In this document: positions 34,294 to 43,151 of the stretch, piece after piece | Layout: each line of letters begins with the position of its first letter | How positions within the stretch are numbered: the stretch's first letter is position 1 | Origin: Nitrospira sp. | GTDB taxonomy: Bacteria; Nitrospirota; Nitrospiria; Nitrospirales; Nitrospiraceae | Length of the DNA stretch: 64,000 bases | Assembly: GCA_029194535.1 (NCBI GenBank) | Contig: JARFXR010000001.1 | Span: 2,426,721 to 2,490,720, forward strand | Reading direction: 5' to 3' | Notes under the pieces: generated by a model | The model's input: only the letters and a program-made list of their open reading frames with translations | What the model was told of the DNA's origin: nothing | Databases searched by the model: none | Program-made: the position numbers and the translations under genes

Positions 34294-34367
34294 TGCGACA
34301 CCTCCCTTTCGGCCTCTCTCTTCCGAAAGTCGGACGAAATTCGACGAATCTACGTGGCCACGGCCGG

Positions 34368-35822
34368 CTATTGCGGCCGAACGTCCGCATCGACCGATGG
34401 TGATTCAGCTGCCCGCTCCGATGCGACAGGCGCCGGCGCTTCGACGTCCTTCATCAACCGCTGAAACTCCTTGTCGTTTCGGATCAGCTTGGCGGCCGCC
34501 GTGACCAACCGATCGATCTGCTCGTCCTTGAGATACAGGGTCGTCGGAATCTTCATCAACGAAATGCGCTCGTCCGGATCCTCGATCTCATTTAAACTGG
34601 CGTTGATGAAATAGATGTCGGCGTCTTCGGCGAAAGGACTCCCTGGAGGGCGCGGTTTGAACTGGAGTTCCGTCCGCCACTTTTCCACACCCATCTTGAT
34701 GAGCGTGGTGGTATCGAACGAATATCGATTGATCGGAATGTCGACCAATGAGCTCATGGCCTTGGAAATGACCGGAACATGATCGCTGCGGAACTCCATC
34801 ACATCAGGAGACGTCTCAGCATTCACGGTCAGAATGACGAATTTTTTGATATTCTTCACACCCGCGGCAAGCAATAACTTTTCAAACCCTCCCTGCAAGC
34901 CGCTGTTTTCGATGAGTCCCCGCAGCGCAAGATTGTCCGACAGACCGCCATCGAGCAAGTGGATGTAGGGACGTTTCTTGACGTCCGTATAAGAGAGCAA
35001 CTCGTTAGCCCGCTGCCCTCCGATTTTGCCTCGCCTCTTCGCCTCCTCCAACCATGCCGGCACCTCATACTTGCAATCATTCGCGTAGTTCTTCAAGGAG
35101 ATCGGACTCAGAACGAGGGGAAGCGCGGCCGAGGCGGCGGAAGCATCGGCGATAGGCAGCTGGCTGAGATCGGAACAGATAATATCGAACTGGAATTGCG
35201 TGAATTCAAACCGCGCCAGGGTGGCCATATCGGACGCATGGATGATCAGCATCGGCCGCTGATGCAGCGCGGCCAGATCGGCATAGGTCTTGTGATCAAA
35301 AAGGGCTTCGTCCAGAAGTTCGGACATCAGGTGCGCGCGGCCGAAATACGGGGACCACAGCCGGAACCAATTGCTTGGCGATTTGAAGACGCGCTCCTTC
35401 AGCTCGCCCTCCCAATTTTTCCGAAGGAACCGGTATTCGAAGTCATGGAAGATTCGATCCCGGTAGAGCGCATAGTAGCCGCCTGTAAAGGTGCCGCCGG
35501 ACAGGGCGTGAATAAGATCGAGTTCGTCGAGGAGACGCTTCCTCTTGCCTTCCCAAACAATCTCCTGGTGAGCCAATTCACGCAACGCGCCGAATGCCAA
35601 CGTCGACGCGCGCGTGCCGCCACCGGAAAATGCGGCCACGAATAAGAAACTGTCGGTATTATCGGAACCGGGCGGCCCGACGTTGGTGAACCGGTACCCG
35701 CCGGTCGGATCCCACTTTTCCAACGGCCGGTTCAATGTCGGGCGGACGTATTCGCATCCGGCGAATAGCATGAGAAACACCACCGCGAACCATGAAACGC
35801 GTCCGATCCTGAGCTGTTTCAT
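34368..35822 (-). CDS. Patatin-like phospholipase lipoprotein
   Basis: The start at MKQLRIGR follows AGAGG. The lipobox is MLFAGC (Cys23), so a 484-residue lipid-anchored enzyme is expected. Oxyanion hole: FSGGGTRA (67-72). Nucleophile: Ser108 in ALSGGT, where the first Gly of GxSxG is replaced by Ala. Catalytic Asp: in LLDGGLSDN near 290. It should hydrolyse acyl esters of lipids, in the periplasm or at a membrane. A perfect CTGTCA-N4-TGACAG palindrome is 58 bp upstream. Confidence 0.9.
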   Translation of the reverse strand: MKQLRIGRVSWFAVVFLMLFAGCEYVRPTLNRPLEKWDPTGGYRFTNVGPPGSDNTDSFLFVAAFSGGGTRASTLAFGALRELAHQEIVWEGKRKRLLDELDLIHALSGGTFTGGYYALYRDRIFHDFEYRFLRKNWEGELKERVFKSPSNWFRLWSPYFGRAHLMSELLDEALFDHKTYADLAALHQRPMLIIHASDMATLARFEFTQFQFDIICSDLSQLPIADASAASAALPLVLSPISLKNYANDCKYEVPAWLEEAKRRGKIGGQRANELLSYTDVKKRPYIHLLDGGLSDNLALRGLIENSGLQGGFEKLLLAAGVKNIKKFVILTVNAETSPDVMEFRSDHVPVISKAMSSLVDIPINRYSFDTTTLIKMGVEKWRTELQFKPRPPGSPFAEDADIYFINASLNEIEDPDERISLMKIPTTLYLKDEQIDRLVTAAAKLIRNDKEFQRLMKDVEAPAPVASERAAESPSVDADVRPQ

Positions 35823-35879
35823 TCCGTCCTCTTTCGGTGACATTCACGATCTTTTGCCATGAATCCCCGCTCGTCGAAA

Positions 35880-35895
35880 CTGTCAAAACTGACAG
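35880..35895. promoter_or_regulatory. Palindromic operator CTGTCA-AAAC-TGACAG
   Basis: A perfect 6-4-6 inverted repeat, 58 bp upstream of the patatin lipoprotein start and inside the short gap after the MscS stop. Confidence 0.65.
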
Positions 35896-35933
35896 GTCCT
35901 GCCTGAGACCGCTGCCGCCCGTCCACACCGTTG

Positions 35934-37745
35934 TCAGACCCTTGCCGGTGTATACTGCGGCGACCCTTCCGGCGGATACTCCAATGAGTTCTTCAGCGCG
36001 GCGATCTTGTCCGGCGGGAAGCCCGGCAGATACAGTTCCCGCTTCGATCTCCATTCCTTCACTGCAGCGCCGACGGCCTTCGCCCGATTCTCATCGAACG
36101 GCTTCCCCGGCAACGAGTATTGCACCTCGGCCGGGACGGCAAAATCCGACCCGGCCGCCTCGATGATGTCCATGATGCGGAGATTCAAGTCCTCCGCAAT
36201 CTCCAAGGATTCTTGGTAGTCGGTCACTCCGATGTAGGCAAACACGTCGACGTCCAAGGAATAGACTCCAAACCCCTTAAATCGGACATGCAGCGGCTCC
36301 GAAAGAATCTTGGGATGCCCATAGAGCATCTTGCGGATCTCCACCAGGACATACCGGATCTGATCCGGCGTCGTTTCGTATCGGAGTTGAAGGGTCGGGT
36401 GATACCAGAAGCGATCTCGCTCCGAATAATTGTCCAGGTGCATATTGGCGAACTCGGCATTGGCGACGGTGATGACCGTTCGCTCCAAGGTCCTGACGCG
36501 GGTTGCGCGGAGCCCGATCTCCTCGATGGTCCCGACCCGATCGCCGAACCGGCAGAAATCCCCGACCTTCACGGGACGAGAGGCAAACAACGTCAGCGCG
36601 CCGAAGATGTTCTCCAGACTTTTCTGGGATGCCAACGCCACCGCTACGCCGCTGATGCTGAGCCCGGCAAGCAGCGTCGTGACCTTGTAGCCCGCATTGT
36701 CCAGCCAGAGCAGCACCGCGCCCGCCAGGGCGAGGATCTTGACCAATCTGGCCACTGGCGTGAGCAGGACCCGGGAGCCGCTGAGCCCCTGTTGATCGAG
36801 GTTGACGCCGATGCGATGCCCGACGAAGTCGATCAGCCGCACGAGAAACCACGCCAAGGCGATCACTTGGACGGTACGAGCCTGCCCGAGCGCTCGAACC
36901 GCCACGGACGGCCCGATCATGCCGATGACTTCACGCCCGATGACCGTCCAGACCAACAGCGCGAACGGCCCTCTGAAATATTGCGTGAACTGCTGCGCCA
37001 GGTCGGCCCGCACGGCCCCCAGCAGGGCGGCGAGCAGCCAGGCCGCCAGCCGTGCAACCGGGATCAACAGGATGCCGAGGACCACCGCCACCGCCCAGAC
37101 CACGAGATGCACACCCAGGATGGAGACGTCGAACAACCAAGAGGGAAGCACATGCTCGAGCGGCCCATATCCGAACTGTTGATACAGCTCGGGAATGTCG
37201 GCCACCGTCAGGCTCGAAAATTTCCAGATATAGACCCCGTCCCCGCGCGGCACCCGCTGCATGAGCAGATCGTAGCTTTTCTCCTGTGCCGAGAGATGTC
37301 CGATCCGCTCGCGCACCACGGGCAGATTGTCGTTCGACTCTCCATCCGGGTTGGCGCTGAGCGTTTCGATGTCGATCCAGAGAGCCCGGTCCAGCACGAT
37401 TTTCAGTTGGCGCGCCAGCTCGGGCCCTTGGCTTTCGGTCAGGCCGGGCGGCAGATTCCGGAGGTCCAAGAACTCTGCGGCCCGCGCGTAGTTACGCTCC
37501 GTAGCCGCCTGCAGATAACCCTGGACGCTCGACCGCGGCGTGCCTCGACCCAGCGAATCGTCCGGGATCCCGGCAGCCGCGCCTTCCGGCGCGGAATTCG
37601 TCTTGGTCTTTCGCTCCATGAGTTCTTTGAACGTCGGCTGCACGGTTTCCGAATCGGCCCTCACGGGCGCCATCGTAACCGTGGCGACCATAACGACTAT
37701 GCTTCCGATCACCATCAGAGGCCTACTGCCTTTCAGGCGGTTCAT
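35934..37745 (-). CDS. MscS-family mechanosensitive channel with periplasmic N-domain
   Basis: A 603-residue protein. A signal peptide (MVIGSIVVMVATVTMAPVRA) leads a periplasmic region of about 180 residues, then several membrane helices from about 210. The pore-lining TM3 equivalent is LLAGLSISGVAVALASQKSLENIFG, followed by the beta domain GDFCRFGDRVGTIEEIGLRATRVRTLERTVITVANAEF, which is diagnostic. It should act as an osmotic safety valve in the inner membrane. The start follows AAGGAGGATCGT. Confidence 0.93.
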   Translation of the reverse strand: MNRLKGSRPLMVIGSIVVMVATVTMAPVRADSETVQPTFKELMERKTKTNSAPEGAAAGIPDDSLGRGTPRSSVQGYLQAATERNYARAAEFLDLRNLPPGLTESQGPELARQLKIVLDRALWIDIETLSANPDGESNDNLPVVRERIGHLSAQEKSYDLLMQRVPRGDGVYIWKFSSLTVADIPELYQQFGYGPLEHVLPSWLFDVSILGVHLVVWAVAVVLGILLIPVARLAAWLLAALLGAVRADLAQQFTQYFRGPFALLVWTVIGREVIGMIGPSVAVRALGQARTVQVIALAWFLVRLIDFVGHRIGVNLDQQGLSGSRVLLTPVARLVKILALAGAVLLWLDNAGYKVTTLLAGLSISGVAVALASQKSLENIFGALTLFASRPVKVGDFCRFGDRVGTIEEIGLRATRVRTLERTVITVANAEFANMHLDNYSERDRFWYHPTLQLRYETTPDQIRYVLVEIRKMLYGHPKILSEPLHVRFKGFGVYSLDVDVFAYIGVTDYQESLEIAEDLNLRIMDIIEAAGSDFAVPAEVQYSLPGKPFDENRAKAVGAAVKEWRSKRELYLPGFPPDKIAALKNSLEYPPEGSPQYTPARV

Positions 37746-38089
37746 ACGATCCTCCTTCCGCCGGTCGCATCACGAGATTGCCGGATCTGCATAAGTTGTC
37801 TCCGGTCCGACTCCCCTGGAAACCGGAGATCGATGCCTGACACCCTTCCCGGCGTCTGCCCGCCCGTCGCCCTGCAGGCGGCCGCGCGCGGTCTGTCCCC
37901 GTCCGAACCGGGACAGGCATCCGCCTCCGCCAGGCTACGGCGGGAGCCAGTCCCCAACTCATCGACCGAATAGTCCCGGCCCGGAATCGCATGAGAAAAG
38001 AAACGGCGCAAGGAAGAGGAACAGGGCGGGAATCAGCGGATGGGTGTCCTGCGGGACACTGATTCATCAGCGGTCAAGCAATGCTCTGG
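37746..38089. other. 344-bp gene-free region
   Basis: Upstream of the MscS gene. It is GC-rich and contains the repeat at 37888-37920; no gene is supported. Confidence 0.55.
37888..37920. repeat. GC-rich inverted repeat, copy of the element at 5772-5835
   Basis: GCGGTCTGTCCCCGTCCGAA followed by CCGGGACAGGCAT is, in reverse complement, the two arms of the 5.8-kb element with the middle shortened. Confidence 0.5.
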
Positions 38090-39049
38090 CTAGAAGAGAT
38101 AGATGGTGGCGTATACATAGGCCAAGTTATAGCTGAAATTGGCGGTAAAGCCTTTGTCACCGTCCCCCCTCAGGCCGGCCTGCAGTCGGTCGTACGCGGC
38201 GCCCATCGCGAAATGCTTGAGGAGCCGATACTCAAGCCCGGCGTAGAATTCGAACATCGCTCCTGAGTAATCATTGATGGTGAGATAGAAGAAGTCGTAG
38301 CGGTTTTGGAATTGCAATTTTGGCGTGATGTTGTAATTCAGAACGAACCCGACGGACGGGAGAGGCAACGTCACCTGCTCGTTCACGAGAGCGGTGCTGC
38401 TCGCCTTGCCGTTAATGGTCCCCTGTGCGGCAAAATTGAAGTTGGTCTTCATGATGTACAGACCAGGAGAAAAGGCCAGTTCAACTTTGTCGCTCCGATA
38501 GAAGGAATAGCTGTAGAGCAACCGATAGGTGTTGAAGCTCAGCCCGGTCTGCGTCGCCGCGCCGGCCGACACGATGTTGTCGCCGACTTGAATTTCCTGG
38601 TTGATGGCCTTGTTCCCGCTCAATCCGACGCGATACCAGGACAGGCCGACAGCATGCCGCTCGTTGAACCGATAGAGCCCATCGATCCTGAACGCATCGG
38701 TGCTGCTGTTCCCTCCGAGCGTGTTGGTGAAGTCCACGGCGGCCCCGAGTCCCAACACCGGTCCGGCGACCGACACATTGGCCGTCGCCCCAAAAACATA
38801 GGCCCATCCACCGCGGATCATGAGCTTGTCGGAGAACGGAGCCTCTGAGGAGGGTTCTTCGGCTAGAACAGGTAAGACGTACCCTGCCAGGACAATCACC
38901 ACCGCAAGGACAGAGGCCGCGGTCCGGAAGCACCGATACACGAACGTCGTCCAAGAGGCCGAGGAGCGCATGCGTGTGATGGCCGGCTTCACCACCTGCG
39001 TCTGTACCGGCGAAGAGACGCCGTCAACAGGGGAATCGCATGGAATCAT
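38090..39049 (-). CDS. Outer-membrane beta-barrel protein
   Basis: Up to 319 residues; the ATG at 39049 overlaps the upstream lipoprotein stop (ATGA), while an internal ATG at 38971 would give a shorter leader. The membrane-like signal TAASVLAVVIVLAGYVLPVLA is followed by barrel strands: KLMIRGGWAYVFGATANV, AFRIDGLYRFNERHAVGLSWYRVG, YRLLYSYSFYRSDKVELAFSPGLYIMK. It ends NLAYVYATIYLF with a terminal Phe. No substrate can be named. Confidence 0.82.
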   Translation of the reverse strand: MIPCDSPVDGVSSPVQTQVVKPAITRMRSSASWTTFVYRCFRTAASVLAVVIVLAGYVLPVLAEEPSSEAPFSDKLMIRGGWAYVFGATANVSVAGPVLGLGAAVDFTNTLGGNSSTDAFRIDGLYRFNERHAVGLSWYRVGLSGNKAINQEIQVGDNIVSAGAATQTGLSFNTYRLLYSYSFYRSDKVELAFSPGLYIMKTNFNFAAQGTINGKASSTALVNEQVTLPLPSVGFVLNYNITPKLQFQNRYDFFYLTINDYSGAMFEFYAGLEYRLLKHFAMGAAYDRLQAGLRGDGDKGFTANFSYNLAYVYATIYLF

Positions 39050-39351
39050 TTGGCGGCCGGCTGGGCTTCGACAGACGGCATGGGAGCCGTGGCTTTCATC
39101 GACGGTGCCTTCATGGCGGCTTCATATTCATCCGACGTGATCTCCTTGACCTCGGACGATTGCAAGGTCACCATGCTTCCCGATTTTGCGTCCTTGATCT
39201 TCACGGCGCCGCCTTTGCCGGCCTCCTTGACCTCTGTCGTGTAGTAGCTCTTCCCGGAAGAGGGATCGGTCACGCGGTAGTAATTCGTACAACCGGCGAC
39301 CATCGAGATCAGTCCGCAGAGCATCAGGCCCGTGGTGAAACATTTCCGCAT
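39046..39351 (-). CDS. Small lipoprotein
   Basis: The start at MRKCFTTG follows AGGAGGACAGC. Lipobox MVAGC gives a lipid-anchored protein of about 101 residues. The mature part, TNYYRVTDPSSGKSYYTTEV followed by VKIKDAKSGSMVTLQSSEVKEI, is a short all-beta domain; the C-terminus is Ala/Pro/Met-rich. It recalls small YgdI/YgdR-like lipoproteins only in size and anchor. Coupled by overlap to the barrel gene that follows. Confidence 0.8.
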   Translation of the reverse strand: MRKCFTTGLMLCGLISMVAGCTNYYRVTDPSSGKSYYTTEVKEAGKGGAVKIKDAKSGSMVTLQSSEVKEITSDEYEAAMKAPSMKATAPMPSVEAQPAAK

Positions 39352-39436
39352 GCTGTCCTCCTGTGTTCGACTATGACATGGGGGCATCCTTGACTCGACC
39401 TCCACCGGCCTCCCCCTCGGGCGTTGGAGTGTACCG

Positions 39437-39476
39437 AAAAAGAGGGGCGCTGTCTATTCGGATCTGCAGGCGCTCC
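39437..39476 (-). terminator. Possible rho-independent terminator after the glucosidase gene
   Basis: On the minus strand, GGAGCGC and GCGCCCC form an imperfect stem with a long loop, followed by TCTTTTT. It lies 43 bp beyond the stop of the GH63-like gene. The long loop makes it moderate at best. Confidence 0.4.
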
Positions 39477-39518
39477 GCCGTTGCCGGACATGGCTCCGTG
39501 ATCCAATCTCTCCCTCCC

Positions 39519-42254
39519 CTATTTGGCCGTTTTGCCTGAAGCGAAGGCGCCACGCTTCCCCTCCTGGAGGAAAGTCTGAGGATCAAGCCTCCCATAGAGC
39601 TCGATCATCTTCGCCACCAGTCCGGTCCATCCTGTTTGATGACTGGCGCCCAGTCCCGCGCCATTGTCCCCGTGGAAATATTCGTAGAACAGAATGTGGT
39701 CCCGCCAGTGAGGATCGTCTTGAAATGTCTTGCTGCCTCCGTACACCGGACGTTTGCCCTGCGTATCGCGCAGAAATATGCGGGTCAGACGGTCGGCGAT
39801 GTCTTTGCTGACCTCGAACAGGTTCATCATCCGTCCGGACCCGGTCGGGCACTCGATCTTAAAGTTATCGCCGTAATAGAGATGGTAGGCCAACAGGGCT
39901 CGGATGATCATGGCATTCACCGGCATCCAGACCGGCCCGCGCCAGTTGGAGTTGCCCCCGAACATGCCGGTGTTCGACTCAGCCGGCAGATAGTCCACCC
40001 GGTACTCCTGCCCCGCGACGTGGAACACATAGGGATGCTGCTGGTGAAATTTTGAGAGCGACCGGATGCCGTAGGGACTCAGGAATTCATTCTCATCCAG
40101 CATCTTCGTGAGAATCCGGCGCAGGCGTTCCTGATTGACCAGCGCGAAGATCCCGCGATGGTTCACCCCCTGGTGGCCGGGACCGGTGAGGTGAATAGAG
40201 CGGAGAAGCTCCGGCATCTGCAGGATGCGCTCTTGAAATTGCGCCGCCGCCTCCGGAACCCTTGCGCGCTGCCATTCTTCGATCACCGACGTCGCGCAAA
40301 GCGGCAACAGCCCCACCATGGAACGCACCTTGAGTCTCGTGGCGCTCCCGTCCGGCAACCGCAACAGATCGTAATAAAACCCGTCTTCCTCGTCCCACAT
40401 GCCGTCTGATCCCGGCTTGTTCATCGCTGCAGCGATATAGAGAAAGTGCTCGACGAACTTGGGGACCATGTCGAGATACGTGCGATCGTGCGGGGCGATC
40501 TCGACGGCCAACTCCAGCATGTTCTGACTGAAGAGCGCCATCCAGGCCGTGCCGTCCGCTTGTTCCAGATGGCCGCCGGTGGGCAACGGAGCGCTCCGGT
40601 CGAACACGCCGATGTTGTCGAGCCCGAGAAATCCGCCCTCAAACACGTTCTTCCCGAAACGGTCCTTGCGATTCATCCACCAGGTGAAGTTCAGCAATAG
40701 CTTGTTGAACGCCGATTTGAGGAAATCGATATCATCTTCGCCTCGAAGCGCCAACTCCGCGCGGTGAAGGAACAGCGTCGCCCAGGCATGCACAGGAGGA
40801 TTGACGTCGCTGAAGTTCCATTCGTAGGCCGGGATTTGCCCGCTGGGGTGCTGATAGACACCCTTTAACATCAGTTCCATCTGCCGCTTGGCAAAGTCGG
40901 GGTCCACGATCGAGAGCGGCAACGTATGGAAGGCCAGATCCCATGCGGCATACCAGGGATACTCCCACTTGTCCGGCATCGAAATGATGTCGCGGTTGAT
41001 CATGTGAAACCATTCCCGATTGCGGAAGTCGCGACTCCCGCGATGCAGGGGATGCGCGCGATGCTCACCCAGCCATTGATCGGCGTCGAGAAAATAGTAC
41101 TGCTTGCTCCACAGCATGCCGGCAAGGGCTTGGCGCATCACGTTGGCTGCGTCCGGAGAAACGGAAGGAGGAGTCACCGCCTTATAGAACTCGTCGGCTT
41201 CCTTGACACGCTCGCTGAGAATGCCGTCGAACATCGCGCCGAACGGCGCGGGATCCTCCTTGGAACCGCCTTGTTTGACCAGTCGCAACTTCACGGTCGC
41301 CGACCGGTCGGGACCGATCGTGAACCGGTAATGAGGCGAGACTTTTGTGCCGATCCGGTCGGGATTGATGGCGTTCTGCTGACCATGCAGCACGTAATTG
41401 TTGATGCCGTCCTTCACATAAGGGCTCGCGTTCGGATACTCGGGAAAGAGCCGGTTGTTGTTCGTTTCGTTCTCCGTAAAGAGCAGCGGCACCTCGCCGT
41501 CGCAGTAGAGGATGTACTCCCCAAGCGCCGGATGCGAGGCCACCAGGGCGCTGGTGCCTTTCGGGCTCTTGACCTGCTTGAGCGCCGGCTTCTCGGCCGG
41601 CCTGGCCAGCCATTGAGCCCAGTCGTTGCGGAACCACAGGGTCGGCAAGAGGTGTAACTCGGCAGCCTCCGGTCCTCGGTTGACCGCCGTAACCTGGATC
41701 AGGATATCATCCGGGTCGGCCTTGGCATATTCGACGAACACGTCGAAGTAGCGGTTCTGGTCGAACACACCCGTATCCAGCAACTCATACTCCATCTCCT
41801 CACGGCTGCGCCGCTGATTCGTCGTCACAAGATCGGCATAGGGATAGGCCGCGTGGGGATACTTGTAGAGCAATTTCATATAGGAGTGCGTCGGCGTGCT
41901 GTCGAGATAGAAGTAGTACTCCTTGACGTCTTCGCCGTGGTTGGCCTCGCTGTTGGTCAAACCGAAGAGCCGTTCCTTGAGAATAGGATCCTTCCCGTTC
42001 CACAGGGCTAGGGCAAAACAGAGTCGCTGGCGCTCGTCGGACAGCCCGGCCAGCCCGTCCTCCCCCCAACGGTACGCGCGGGAGCGGGCATGATCGTGCG
42101 TGAAATAGTTCCAGGCGTCGCCGCCCTCGCTGTAGTCCTCCCGCACCGTTCCCCACTGGCGTTCGCTGAGGTACGGCCCCCAGCGCTTCCATGCGGAACC
42201 ATCCGCGCGCAATCGCTCATGCTCGGCGGTGACCTTCTTGTCTTCACCTTTCAT
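39519..42254 (-). CDS. MGH1-like / GH63-type glucosidase (copy 1)
   Basis: The start is MKGEDKKVTA after AGGAGAGG; the longer frame upstream is not supported. A 911-residue cytoplasmic protein (no signal peptide). It has the (alpha/alpha)6 glycosidase pattern of MGH1-like/GH63 enzymes: WKRWGPYLSERQWGTVREDYSEGG at the start, FHMINRDIISMPDKWEYPWYAAWDLAFH, and PVWMPVNAMIIRALLAYHLYYGD near the end. Such enzymes hydrolyse alpha-glucosides or mannosyl/glucosylglycerate-type solutes. Third in a run after phosphoketolase and PPK2. A paralogue is at 52638. Confidence 0.9.
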   Translation of the reverse strand: MKGEDKKVTAEHERLRADGSAWKRWGPYLSERQWGTVREDYSEGGDAWNYFTHDHARSRAYRWGEDGLAGLSDERQRLCFALALWNGKDPILKERLFGLTNSEANHGEDVKEYYFYLDSTPTHSYMKLLYKYPHAAYPYADLVTTNQRRSREEMEYELLDTGVFDQNRYFDVFVEYAKADPDDILIQVTAVNRGPEAAELHLLPTLWFRNDWAQWLARPAEKPALKQVKSPKGTSALVASHPALGEYILYCDGEVPLLFTENETNNNRLFPEYPNASPYVKDGINNYVLHGQQNAINPDRIGTKVSPHYRFTIGPDRSATVKLRLVKQGGSKEDPAPFGAMFDGILSERVKEADEFYKAVTPPSVSPDAANVMRQALAGMLWSKQYYFLDADQWLGEHRAHPLHRGSRDFRNREWFHMINRDIISMPDKWEYPWYAAWDLAFHTLPLSIVDPDFAKRQMELMLKGVYQHPSGQIPAYEWNFSDVNPPVHAWATLFLHRAELALRGEDDIDFLKSAFNKLLLNFTWWMNRKDRFGKNVFEGGFLGLDNIGVFDRSAPLPTGGHLEQADGTAWMALFSQNMLELAVEIAPHDRTYLDMVPKFVEHFLYIAAAMNKPGSDGMWDEEDGFYYDLLRLPDGSATRLKVRSMVGLLPLCATSVIEEWQRARVPEAAAQFQERILQMPELLRSIHLTGPGHQGVNHRGIFALVNQERLRRILTKMLDENEFLSPYGIRSLSKFHQQHPYVFHVAGQEYRVDYLPAESNTGMFGGNSNWRGPVWMPVNAMIIRALLAYHLYYGDNFKIECPTGSGRMMNLFEVSKDIADRLTRIFLRDTQGKRPVYGGSKTFQDDPHWRDHILFYEYFHGDNGAGLGASHQTGWTGLVAKMIELYGRLDPQTFLQEGKRGAFASGKTAK

Positions 42255-42283
42255 GGTCCTCTCCTGAGGCTGGTTCGGTGCGT

Positions 42284-43093
42284 TCAGTATTTTTGCGGTA
42301 TGAATCGCCGACCTTCCAATGACGCCTGATCGTCGTATTTGTGCTTTTTCAAGCGGCCCGGCAACCGGATCCTTTCTCGCGGCAGTTTCTTGTAGGGAAT
42401 CAGGCTCAGCAGGTGGCTGATGCAGTTGAGGCGGGCCCGCCGCTTGTCGTCCGATCGTACGATATACCACGGCGCATGCCTGGTGTCGGTTTTTTCCAGC
42501 ATCAGGTCGCGGGCGCGCGAATATTCGTACCACTTCTCACGAGAGGGGAGATCCATGGGACTCAGCTTCCACTGGCGCAACGGATCCTCGATGCGGGCCT
42601 CGAATCGCCGCTCTTGTTCATCGTTACTGACTTCCAGCCAGTACTTGACGAGCAGGATGCCTCCGTCCACGATATATCGTTCGACGATCGGACAGAGGTC
42701 GAGAAACCGGCGATGATCATCTTTGTTGCAAAATCCCATGACATACTCGACCCCGGCGCGATTGTACCAACTGCGGTCGAAAATGACGATCTCGCCCACG
42801 GCGGGGAAGTGTTGAATATAGCGCTGGAGGTACATCTGGCTTTTTTCCCGATCCGATGGGGCGGGCAGCGCGACGACCCGAAAGACCCGAGGGCTGACCC
42901 GCTCCGTCATGGCCCGGATCGTCCCTCCCTTGCCTGCTCCATCGCGTCCCTCAAACACGACGATGACGCGCAGGCCTTTGTGTTTGACCCAGGCCTGGAG
43001 ATGACAGAGCTCGGCCTGCAGCTTCCGCAGTTCCTCCTCATATTCCTTGCGTTTCAGCTTCGACCCTCCATCGTTGTGCTTCCGTTGCGCCAT
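42284..43093 (-). CDS. ppk2: Polyphosphate kinase 2
   Basis: A 269-residue, one-domain class. Walker A is EGRDGAGKGG (48-57), the catalytic loop FDRSWYNRAGVE (105-116), and the lid region has QERRFEARIEDPLRQWKLSPMD. A basic tail follows (LPRERIRLPGRLKKHKYDD). PPK2 moves phosphate between polyphosphate and nucleotides, usually to form ATP or GTP from the diphosphates. It sits 58 bp after phosphoketolase and 29 bp before the glucosidase, so it is probably cotranscribed with them. Confidence 0.95.
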   Translation of the reverse strand: MAQRKHNDGGSKLKRKEYEEELRKLQAELCHLQAWVKHKGLRVIVVFEGRDGAGKGGTIRAMTERVSPRVFRVVALPAPSDREKSQMYLQRYIQHFPAVGEIVIFDRSWYNRAGVEYVMGFCNKDDHRRFLDLCPIVERYIVDGGILLVKYWLEVSNDEQERRFEARIEDPLRQWKLSPMDLPSREKWYEYSRARDLMLEKTDTRHAPWYIVRSDDKRRARLNCISHLLSLIPYKKLPRERIRLPGRLKKHKYDDQASLEGRRFIPQKY

Positions 43094-43151
43094 TCACAGT
43101 CTCCCTTGTGCGTTCACGTGGACAGAGGCCGCCGTCCGGCGGAATCGAGGC

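Noticed and set aside
36120-37973. A 617-codon plus-strand open frame
   Set aside because: Antisense to the MscS channel gene; composition typical of a shadow frame.
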